Positions 1 through 5,048 of a DNA stretch of 5,302 nucleotides are shown here, one piece after another. Position 1 is the stretch's first letter. Every line of letters starts with the position of its first letter. Below the pieces are notes generated by a model, which worked only from the letters and a program-made list of their open reading frames with translations, did no database searches and was not told where the DNA came from. A program made the position numbers and the translations under genes. Location: positions 1 to 5,302 of the forward strand of contig JAUXBV010000299.1 in the NCBI GenBank assembly GCA_030619215.1. The letters are read 5' to 3'. The stretch is from Fibrobacterota bacterium. Its GTDB lineage: Bacteria; Fibrobacterota; Chitinivibrionia; Chitinivibrionales; JANQEN01.

Positions 1-41
1 ATTGCAATAAGCAACAGAGATAATTTAAATAGGTTTCTCAT
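1..41 (-). CDS. N-terminus of a probable secreted protein (partial, runs off window)
   Basis: Only the first 13 codons are present: ATG at 41-39, reading MRNLFKLSLLLIA. This is a positively charged N-terminus (R2, K6) running into a hydrophobic stretch, as in a signal peptide. The start is supported by an AAGGAGG Shine-Dalgarno four bases upstream, set in an AAGGAGGGG stretch like the one before the upstream leucine-rich-repeat gene. It lies 94 bases downstream of that gene on the same strand, so the two may form a pair of envelope or secreted proteins. No function can be given, because the mature protein is outside the window. Confidence 0.6.
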   Translation of the reverse strand, partial: MRNLFKLSLLLIA

Positions 42-65
42 CACCCCTCCTTGTGTTTAATAACA

Positions 66-98
66 AGAGGAATGACATGTATTTTCCATCACTCCTCT
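66..98 (-). promoter_or_regulatory. 33-nt hairpin between the LRR gene and the next secreted gene
   Basis: Read on the minus strand, AGAGGAGTGATG and TGTCATTCCTCT pair over 12 contiguous positions (9 Watson-Crick, 3 G-T) around the nine-base loop GAAAATACA. It starts 37 bases after the LRR stop and ends 24 bases before the next ATG. The following bases (TGTTATTAAACAC) are only moderately T-rich, so it may be a weak terminator, an mRNA-stabilising stem or a 5' UTR control element. The 5' arm contains a GAGGAG-TG-ATG that opens a ten-codon reading frame, but the Shine-Dalgarno spacing there is too short to be convincing. Confidence 0.45.
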
Positions 99-135
99 GG
101 TATATTTGTTCGATAATTTAAATATGCTTTTTGAC

Positions 136-969
136 CTACTTAAACCTCTTCTCCCCCACGCACTTCTGCAGCGATGAATATTTTTCATCGAATTTCTTCA
201 GCCATGCATCAACCGGCCCTTTGAGGCCGCACAGTTGATTATCAATAACATCGATATATTTGATCCTTAGTTTTGTAATGCTTACCGGGAGATTTGAGAG
301 ACGGTTGCCTTTCAAGTACAGCTCCTGAAGAGTGGAAAGGTTGCCGATTGCATCAGGGAGCCTAACGAAATTATTACCCCAGAGCTGCAGTTTCCGTATG
401 GATTTCAAATTTCCTATTTCCATGGGAAGTGCATCCAGGCTGTTGTTTCGAAGGTCCAGTACTCTTAGATTGACAAGCTTGCTAAGTCCGGGCGGGAGAG
501 AAACCAAAGAGTTATTCTGTATCTCCAGGCGGGTGAGCTTCGTACAGTTGGTTATCTCTTTGGGCAGCAGGGTCAGGTCATTGTCATTAACGGTCAGAAC
601 TTCCAGTGCGGTAAGCCGCCCGATCGCAGGAGGAAGTGTACGAATCCCCTCGTTGCCTACATCAGGATTATTCAGGTTGAGGGTTACTACCCTTCCGTTT
701 TTAAAAGTTGAGATACTGTTAGCGTTCCAACTGAGCCTGTTTGCATCAAGGACTGCCTTTACTGCACTCGCATCATCATAGGATGCCACATACTCTGTCT
801 CTGCCTGCTGAGCGGTCCCGGTTTCATCAAGCAGGTCTTCCCCCTGTGTCTCCTCCTGTGTTTGACCGGCAGGCTCTGTGTCATCAAGCAGATCCATTTC
901 CTCTGTGTTTTCCTGTGCATAAAGGAAAAACACACTTACACATAACAACATCGTTAATAGTTTATACAT
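136..969 (-). CDS. Secreted leucine-rich-repeat (LRR) protein
   Basis: The 277-residue product starts with a type I signal peptide (about 1-18, hydrophobic core LLTMLLCVSVFFLYA, probable cleavage after A18). C10 is not in a usable lipobox. Residues 19-62 are an acidic, Q/E/T-rich linker with an internal DLLD(D/E)T duplication. An N-cap (about 66-93) leads into about seven repeats of 23 residues (94-256) following LxxLxLxxNxLxxLPxxIxxL, for example LRVLDLRNNSLDALPMEIG. C247 and C270 flank the capping helix AWLKKFDEKY and could form a disulfide. LRR solenoids bind proteins or glycans; the ligand is unknown, and periplasmic or surface location is inferred from the signal peptide alone. The start is firm: AAGGAGG (983-977) lies seven bases before ATG 969. 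The gene has its own predicted promoter, separate from the RluA operon upstream. Confidence 0.93.
   Translation of the reverse strand: MYKLLTMLLCVSVFFLYAQENTEEMDLLDDTEPAGQTQEETQGEDLLDETGTAQQAETEYVASYDDASAVKAVLDANRLSWNANSISTFKNGRVVTLNLNNPDVGNEGIRTLPPAIGRLTALEVLTVNDNDLTLLPKEITNCTKLTRLEIQNNSLVSLPPGLSKLVNLRVLDLRNNSLDALPMEIGNLKSIRKLQLWGNNFVRLPDAIGNLSTLQELYLKGNRLSNLPVSITKLRIKYIDVIDNQLCGLKGPVDAWLKKFDEKYSSLQKCVGEKRFK
824..894 (-). repeat. Imperfect direct repeat in the acidic linker of the LRR gene
   Basis: The 14-base stretch at 824-837 (plus strand TCATCAAGCAGGTC) recurs at 881-894 with one mismatch, exactly 57 bases (19 codons) apart. In the protein this gives DLLDDT at 26-31 and DLLDET at 45-50. 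The rest of the unit is diverged but keeps a Q/E/T-rich make-up. This suggests growth of the linker by an in-frame tandem duplication. Confidence 0.5.
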
Positions 970-970
970 T

Positions 971-1004
971 GATACCCCTCCTTCCGAGGTGATATGACGG
1001 GTAT
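971..1004 (-). promoter_or_regulatory. Strong Shine-Dalgarno of the LRR gene within a possible sequestering hairpin
   Basis: The mRNA has AAGGAGG at 983-977, seven bases from the ATG. GGTAT just downstream of it (976-972) can pair with ATACC (1004-1000), and GAGG of the Shine-Dalgarno itself can pair with CCTC (989-986) around the loop GGAAG. Together these form a two-part stem that would cover the ribosome-binding site up to two bases before the start codon. The pairings are visible; any regulatory use is inference. Confidence 0.35.
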
Positions 1005-1038
1005 TCTGTTATCTTTTGTAAAGTTATAATACACTATA

Positions 1039-1066
1039 AAAATATAAACGGGTAAAAGTATGTCAA
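1039..1066 (-). promoter_or_regulatory. Predicted sigma70-type promoter of the LRR gene
   Basis: On the minus strand a perfect -35 box TTGACA (1066-1061) is followed after 16 bases by TATTTT (1044-1039), which matches four of six -10 consensus positions. Transcription would start near 1032, giving a 5' leader of about 60 bases. The sequence just upstream (1160-1067) is very AT-rich. No operator is recognised in the core. Confidence 0.5.
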
Positions 1067-1113
1067 TAGTTAAATAACATTCCAACAACTTTGTTATAAA
1101 AAATATGAACCTT

Positions 1114-1131
1114 ATTATATCAAAATATAAT
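1114..1131. repeat. AT-rich perfect inverted repeat upstream of the LRR promoter
   Basis: ATTATAT at 1114-1120 and ATATAAT at 1125-1131 are exact reverse complements separated by CAAA. The element lies about 48 bases upstream of the -35 box. It could be a regulator site, but such short AT-only palindromes are expected by chance in AT-rich spacers. Confidence 0.25.
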
Positions 1132-1165
1132 GCTTGTAATTTTAAATACCTTATATAAACCTAAA

Positions 1166-1178
1166 CCGGCTGAGCCGG
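1166..1178 (-). terminator. Possible second terminator hairpin
   Basis: CCGGC and GCCGG pair perfectly around a three-base loop. It is the only GC-rich element in an AT-rich spacer. On the minus strand it is followed by TTTAGGTTTATAT, a broken T-rich tail. It lies downstream of the better terminator at 1213-1241 and could act as a backup for the same operon; a plain stable hairpin is the alternative. Confidence 0.35.
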
Positions 1179-1212
1179 AACCAATTAAATCTGTTGTATT
1201 GCCTCAGCAAAC

Positions 1213-1241
1213 AAAAATCTAGCGCAAACATGCTAGGATTT
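1213..1241 (-). terminator. Rho-independent terminator of the STAS/regulator/RluA operon
   Basis: On the minus strand AAAT-C-CTAGC pairs with GCTAGATTT: nine base pairs with a single bulged C, around an eight-base loop, followed by a run of five T (complement of A at 1217-1213). It begins about 30 bases after the RluA stop codon. A further CCTCA/TGAGG pairing (1202-1206 with 1248-1252) could enclose the hairpin. Confidence 0.6.
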
Positions 1242-1271
1242 AAAAAGTGAGGTACTAAATTGGCGAGGGTG

Positions 1272-2204
1272 TTATTCAATTTCTTGCATAAGTTGTTGCA
1301 TATCCTCAGGCAGTGGAGCGGAAATAGTACACTCTTTCTCAGTATAGGGATGGATAAAACTCATGCGAAAGCAGTGAAGCGCCTGCCGGTGAAAGACCAG
1401 TTTCCCCTTGAAATTATCGGGATCCCTGCGCCATTCGATAAATTCATCATCTTCCATACCATAAAGCTTATCACCGACAATGACATGACCGGTTGCTGCC
1501 ATATGAACCCTGAGCTGGTGCGTTCGGCCGGTTTCCGGGACAAGCCTGAGAAGAGAATAGCTCTCTCCAATACGCTGAAGCGTCTCGTATCCGGTAACCG
1601 CATTCTTTGCCTTTTCGCCGTTAACTCCATACCGGTATCCCACCTTTGAGTTACTCACTCTGCCAATCGGCATATCAATAGTACCTGAATCCGGTTTGGG
1701 AGACCCCTTTACAATTGCACGATACTCTTTAACCACCTTTCTGCTTGCTAAAACCCTGTTCATAGCAACAAGAGCTTCCCTGTTCTTAGCTACTATGACA
1801 ACTCCTGATGTCTCCCTGTCCAGGCGGTTGACAATCCCGGCCTTTTCAAAGGGCGGATTATGCACGTACCGTATATGATAAATAAGGTTTGATTTGAAAG
1901 ATTTACCGCGATGATGGACTAAAAGGTTCCCCGGCTTATTAATACCGAGAAGCCACTCATCCTCATGCACTATTGAATAGCTGAGATCCGCGGGTGGCTC
2001 AGTGAATTCCGGCATGTCATACGCGATAACATCATCAGCCTCTATTATAGTGTCAACACCGGAAGGTATATCGTTGCAATAAACCCTTCCTTCGGTAATT
2101 CGTTTCAGCCATTCTTCTTTTGAAAGGTAGGTAAAACGACCGGTGAGGTAGTCCGGAATAGAAAAACCGTTATATGCCTGCGGCACACTGGAAGAGATAA
2201 TCAT
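1272..2204 (-). CDS. RluA-family RNA pseudouridine synthase
   Basis: This 310-residue protein has the RluA/RluC/RluD architecture: an N-terminal S4-like RNA-binding segment (about 14-60) and a pseudouridine synthase domain (about 75-285). It would convert a uridine in rRNA or tRNA to pseudouridine in the cytoplasm; the target base cannot be told from sequence. The catalytic motif reads NRLDRETSG (126-134) with the essential aspartate at D129; most family members have His where N126 stands. The second conserved motif, TGRTHQLRVH, is at 225-234. Length is normal for the family. The ATG overlaps the upstream regulator's stop as ATGA, and there is no Shine-Dalgarno of its own, so translation is probably coupled to the regulator. 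It is the last gene of the operon, before the terminator at about 1241-1213. Confidence 0.93.
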   Translation of the reverse strand: MIISSSVPQAYNGFSIPDYLTGRFTYLSKEEWLKRITEGRVYCNDIPSGVDTIIEADDVIAYDMPEFTEPPADLSYSIVHEDEWLLGINKPGNLLVHHRGKSFKSNLIYHIRYVHNPPFEKAGIVNRLDRETSGVVIVAKNREALVAMNRVLASRKVVKEYRAIVKGSPKPDSGTIDMPIGRVSNSKVGYRYGVNGEKAKNAVTGYETLQRIGESYSLLRLVPETGRTHQLRVHMAATGHVIVGDKLYGMEDDEFIEWRRDPDNFKGKLVFHRQALHCFRMSFIHPYTEKECTISAPLPEDMQQLMQEIE

Positions 2205-3133
2205 ATTTCGTTTATATACAGAGGCTTGAATCCGCTATACTGCTCATTATAATAATTGATGATAATAATTTCAGTTCTTTTATCGGTGTCAATATTAATC
2301 AGGACCCTGTCAATATATTTTCTGGCGATATAAAAACCCCGTCCATGTGAATCCATGACGCCCAGCGGAAGGCCCCGATCATCCTTGCTTATCTGGCGAT
2401 GAAGCCAATATAACACATCTTCTTTCTTAAGCCTTCCACCTTTATCCAAAATAGAGATCGCAAATTTCCTATCATCCCATAACGCTTTTATATGAATCGC
2501 CTCGTCCTCGCTAAGCTCAAAATCATGACACCACGTTTCTTTCTTTTCGGGAGGCTCCTCCCTTATTCCATAAAAAATGGCATTGGTAAGCAGCTCTACA
2601 ATAACAAGCTCCAGTCTCTTTTGCTCCTTAATTTCCTGAGGTAGGAACGTTATGATCTTATTAGCATACTTCTGAATCTCATCTCCCCGGACTGCTGTCA
2701 GGGTGCCGGCCTTATAATCATCACGCATATACCTTTCAGCTCCAAATATGTCATTGGTGAGAAGGTTTTTTAGAATCGTAGAAAGCTCTTCGAAATTAAA
2801 CGGGGTTGTTTTGACAAAGATATTGCCGACATCATACTTCATCGCCAGTTCAAGGTAATCCTCAACATTATACGCGGTAATAAGTACCCTCTTTATTTCA
2901 GGATAGAGCTCGCGTACCTTATTTAACAATTCAAACCCCTTCATGCGGGGCATATTAATATCCGATAGGATAAGGTCCACTTTTTTATCCGGCAGGACAT
3001 TTTCCAGTGCGTCAATACCGTCTACAGCAGTATAAATGGTATACCCCTCGTCATCACCCAGATAATCCGCGAGCATTTCACGAATGTCAGGCTCATCATC
3101 AACTACAAGTAATGAAATATCTTTCGTATCCAT
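2201..3133 (-). CDS. Response regulator: receiver domain fused to RsbW-like HATPase
   Basis: The 310-residue product has two modules. Residues 5-125 are a CheY-type receiver with the acidic pair D12/D13, phospho-acceptor D58 (SDINMP), T86 and K108, so all catalytic positions are present. Residues about 150-290 resemble the GHKL ATP-binding domain of RsbW/SpoIIAB anti-sigma kinases: the N-box ELLTN supplies E180 and N184 in the same E-x-x-x-N spacing as SpoIIAB's general base and Mg ligand, G1 is DKGG (230-233), and a glycine-rich GRGFYIARKYID follows (264-275). There is no DNA-binding domain or His-phosphotransfer helix. I infer that receiver phosphorylation controls binding or serine phosphorylation of a STAS partner, most likely the one encoded 14 bases upstream. 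The start is ATG 3133 with a weak AAAGAG ribosome site. No cognate sensor kinase is visible. Confidence 0.9.
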   Translation of the reverse strand: MDTKDISLLVVDDEPDIREMLADYLGDDEGYTIYTAVDGIDALENVLPDKKVDLILSDINMPRMKGFELLNKVRELYPEIKRVLITAYNVEDYLELAMKYDVGNIFVKTTPFNFEELSTILKNLLTNDIFGAERYMRDDYKAGTLTAVRGDEIQKYANKIITFLPQEIKEQKRLELVIVELLTNAIFYGIREEPPEKKETWCHDFELSEDEAIHIKALWDDRKFAISILDKGGRLKKEDVLYWLHRQISKDDRGLPLGVMDSHGRGFYIARKYIDRVLINIDTDKRTEIIIINYYNEQYSGFKPLYINEI

Positions 3134-3147
3134 CTCTTTTTACCCAA

Positions 3148-3513
3148 TCATTCCTTTATTTCTTTATGAACCATAAATGCTTCCATGGAATTATAAACAG
3201 GGTAAATGACGTTGAACCCTGTAAGCTCAAATATCTCTCCTCTTTCATCCGCCGGAGAAATGACAACCAGCTCCCAGTCGCTGTTCTTTAGCTGCTCTGT
3301 CCGCGAATTTATGACATTAATACAAGTAGAAGAGATCATGGAAGCCTGCGAAAAATCAAATACCAAATACTTCTTGCTGTCAACTTTCTCCCCGATAACT
3401 TTATCAATAGTATCCTGCAACTTTTTATATGACGAGGTTAATGCCGAACCCTCTATAATACATCTCGTATATGCATTGTGCTTCTCAAAGGTAATTGAAA
3501 TTTCATCATTCAT
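3148..3513 (-). CDS. STAS-domain (anti-sigma factor antagonist-like) protein
   Basis: The 121-residue single-domain protein fits the SpoIIAA/RsbV size and fold pattern: an N-terminal beta strand pair, then LVFDFSQASMISSTCINVI (50-68), which aligns with the strand-loop-helix around the phospho-serine of SpoIIAA. The usual D-S-S/T-G-x-G reads S61-S62-T63-C64-I65-N66, so the serine (S62) is kept while the preceding aspartate and both glycines are lost. I chose ATG 3513 because AGGGA lies seven bases upstream. An in-frame TTG at 3546 would add 11 residues but has no better ribosome site. A perfect CCAATT/AATTGG stem (3541-3528) sits just before the Shine-Dalgarno. The gene is first in the operon, followed 14 bases later by its likely partner, the receiver/RsbW-like protein; together they suggest partner switching. 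Confidence 0.85.
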   Translation of the reverse strand: MNDEISITFEKHNAYTRCIIEGSALTSSYKKLQDTIDKVIGEKVDSKKYLVFDFSQASMISSTCINVINSRTEQLKNSDWELVVISPADERGEIFELTGFNVIYPVYNSMEAFMVHKEIKE

Positions 3514-3598
3514 AATATTTTCCCTGCCCAATTGGAATTGGTACAAATTGAGTGGAGGAGTGCTCCTAATTACACCCGGTTCTCTTCTCCAATTTTCA

Positions 3599-3627
3599 AT
3601 TATATCATTCTCGTTTATATTTATAAA
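3599..3627 (-). promoter_or_regulatory. Predicted promoter of the STAS/regulator/RluA operon
   Basis: A perfect TATAAT -10 box (3604-3599) lies 17 bases downstream of TTTATA (3627-3622), a four-of-six match to the -35 consensus. A start near 3592 gives a leader of about 80 bases before ATG 3513. It sits just after the terminator of the methyltransferase gene, so the operon probably has independent transcription. Confidence 0.5.
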
Positions 3628-3632
3628 GGAAT

Positions 3633-3650
3633 AAAAATAGTTCCAACTAT
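3633..3650 (-). terminator. Short terminator after the RNA methyltransferase gene
   Basis: Five bases past the methyltransferase stop codon, ATAGTT and AACTAT form a perfect but AT-rich stem around GG (in practice about five pairs and a four-base loop). It is followed on the minus strand by a run of T (complement of A at 3637-3633). The stem is weak, so some read-through into the STAS operon is possible. Confidence 0.45.
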
Positions 3651-3654
3651 AAAA

Positions 3655-4866
3655 TTAATTTCCAGCACTACCCTTTTCTCTTTTCTTCTCTATTTCCTTT
3701 TTTTCCAATTGCTTTCGGAAAGCAATCCGATAACTGTCTATACGTAACAATTCCCCCATAAGGGCCCCGTTAACAAGTGGTATCTTCTGCGACGGTTTCA
3801 GCCCGATATATTTGCGTAACGAGGTATCGCCAATATAGAGGTATGCTGACGTACCGCAACATTTTTTCTTCAGAAAATCTCCCAGCTCCTTATAAAGCAC
3901 TTTCACCTCTTCCTTATCCCCCTGCCTGATTCCATAGGGAGGATTACTTACTATTATTCCCTGCTCGTATGATGAAACTTTCTGAAAAGGCATACAGGAT
4001 AATTCAACAGCTTCATGAGAAGGAAGACTGCGCATGTTTTCCGTAGTTGCCGCAATAGCCCTTCGCGATTTGTCACTGCCACGGAGCAGGCCCCGTGGCA
4101 TTGTACGAATATTTTTAATACATTCTTCCCGTACTCTTTTCCATACATTCAGATCAAAATCAGGGAGAAGGTAAAAACCGAAGTCTTTCCGCAGGTACTG
4201 TGCCGGAATTCTGCAATAATGCATAAGTGCTTCGCACAGGATCGTTCCGGAACCGCACATACAGTCCCAGAGAGGAGTCTCACCGTTCCAGCCACTCAAC
4301 CGCACCAGGGAAGCTGCAAGGGTTTCCTGCATTGGAGCATCAACGCCTGACTGCCTGTATCCCCGCTTGTGAAGCGACTCCCCTGACGTGTCAAGACTGA
4401 TAACAGCTTTATTATTTTCTATATGCAGGTTAATGCGTATATCGGGATTTTTTCTGTCAACATTGGGGCGTTCACCATAACTTGCGGTAAAATAATCGGC
4501 AATGCCATCCTTTAAACACTGGGATGCGTATAGAGAGTGGGTGATACTGCTGTTTGAAACCGTTGCAGCGATTGCAAATGTTTTACGAAGCGAAAGGATT
4601 TTATCCCATTTTATGTTTGCCGCTGTTTTTGTCAGGTAGCGCGCACTGTGGCAGGAAAAAGTCAGCAGCGGAGCAAGCACACGAGTTGCCAAACGCGACA
4701 TGTAATTGATTCGATAAAGCGCAGCTTTGCCTGCGGTAAAATAAACACCTCTATATGCCACCCTGGTTTTTTTCGCACCAAGCTCACTCAACTCCCGCTC
4801 GCACAACTGCTCCATTTTTCCCGTAACCTGCGCAAAAAAACGGTTGCTTTTCTGGTATTCAAACAT
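3655..4866 (-). CDS. THUMP-domain class I SAM-dependent RNA methyltransferase (RlmL N-half/YpsC-like)
   Basis: The 403-residue protein matches the YpsC-type, single-methyltransferase form of the family that includes the m2G-forming half of E. coli RlmL (23S rRNA guanine-N2). A ferredoxin-like/THUMP RNA-binding region spans about 8-165 and ends in SLDTSGESLHKRGYR (157-171), the hallmark linker. The Rossmann methyltransferase domain follows: SAM-binding motif I DCMCGSGTILCEAL (201-214) and catalytic motif IV NPPYG (308-312), as expected for an exocyclic-amine N-methylase. Motif I is usually DPFCGSGT, so C202 and M203 are variants. The C-terminal 20 residues are a charged K/E-rich tail beyond the fold. 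ATG 4866 gives the normal family start, preceded by a modest GGAAA ribosome site. The exact target base is not shown by the sequence. It sits 23 bases after the relE remnant. Confidence 0.92.
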   Translation of the reverse strand: MFEYQKSNRFFAQVTGKMEQLCERELSELGAKKTRVAYRGVYFTAGKAALYRINYMSRLATRVLAPLLTFSCHSARYLTKTAANIKWDKILSLRKTFAIAATVSNSSITHSLYASQCLKDGIADYFTASYGERPNVDRKNPDIRINLHIENNKAVISLDTSGESLHKRGYRQSGVDAPMQETLAASLVRLSGWNGETPLWDCMCGSGTILCEALMHYCRIPAQYLRKDFGFYLLPDFDLNVWKRVREECIKNIRTMPRGLLRGSDKSRRAIAATTENMRSLPSHEAVELSCMPFQKVSSYEQGIIVSNPPYGIRQGDKEEVKVLYKELGDFLKKKCCGTSAYLYIGDTSLRKYIGLKPSQKIPLVNGALMGELLRIDSYRIAFRKQLEKKEIEKKREKGSAGN

Positions 4867-4889
4867 TGATTTTTTCCAGGTATCTGATT

Positions 4890-5048
4890 CTATTTGTAAC
4901 TGTCTTTTCGATGTAAGACTCTACCTATCTCAATTGAATTTTTCGCTACATCAAATAGAATTCTATAATCACTTACTCTAAGACGGAATGCAGGTTCAAA
5001 GTTTGTTAATTTTACTACATTTGAGATATCTGGAAATTTTTTCAATTC
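4890..5048 (-). pseudogene. C-terminal remnant of a RelE/ParE-family toxin
   Basis: The frame ending at TAG 4892-4890 encodes 52 residues from ELKKFPDISN to the end. They carry the family core AFRLRVSDYRILFDV, then IEIGRVLHRKDSYK, typical of RelE-superfamily mRNA interferases. A full toxin has about 80-100 residues; the first helices are missing. The frame stays open upstream to a stop at 5126-5124, but that extension overlaps the MurD fragment in another frame and has no ATG, GTG or credible ribosome site. Some of its last residues (about 5050-5080) may still be toxin-derived. No antitoxin gene is present on either side. It is therefore very probably non-functional, and its base composition is AT-rich like the adjoining murD piece. 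Confidence 0.75.

Noticed and set aside
332..992. Plus-strand open frames of 149 and 83 codons opposite the LRR gene
   Set aside because: They have no family motifs or convincing ribosome sites and lie antisense to a clear LRR coding region; they are mirror frames of the repeats.
1260..1649. Plus-strand 129-codon frame opposite the RluA gene
   Set aside because: It lies almost entirely antisense to the catalytic domain of RluA and its translation resembles no known protein; its start falls in the terminator side of the operon.
3556..3567. AGGAG-TG-CTCCT palindrome in the STAS leader as an operator or terminator
   Set aside because: The stem is five pairs with a two-base loop and has no T-run; it is too small to call, though it could join the leader structure.
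4015..4350. Plus-strand 111-codon frame opposite the methyltransferase
   Set aside because: Antisense to the conserved methyltransferase domain, with Cys/His/Ser-rich random-looking translation.
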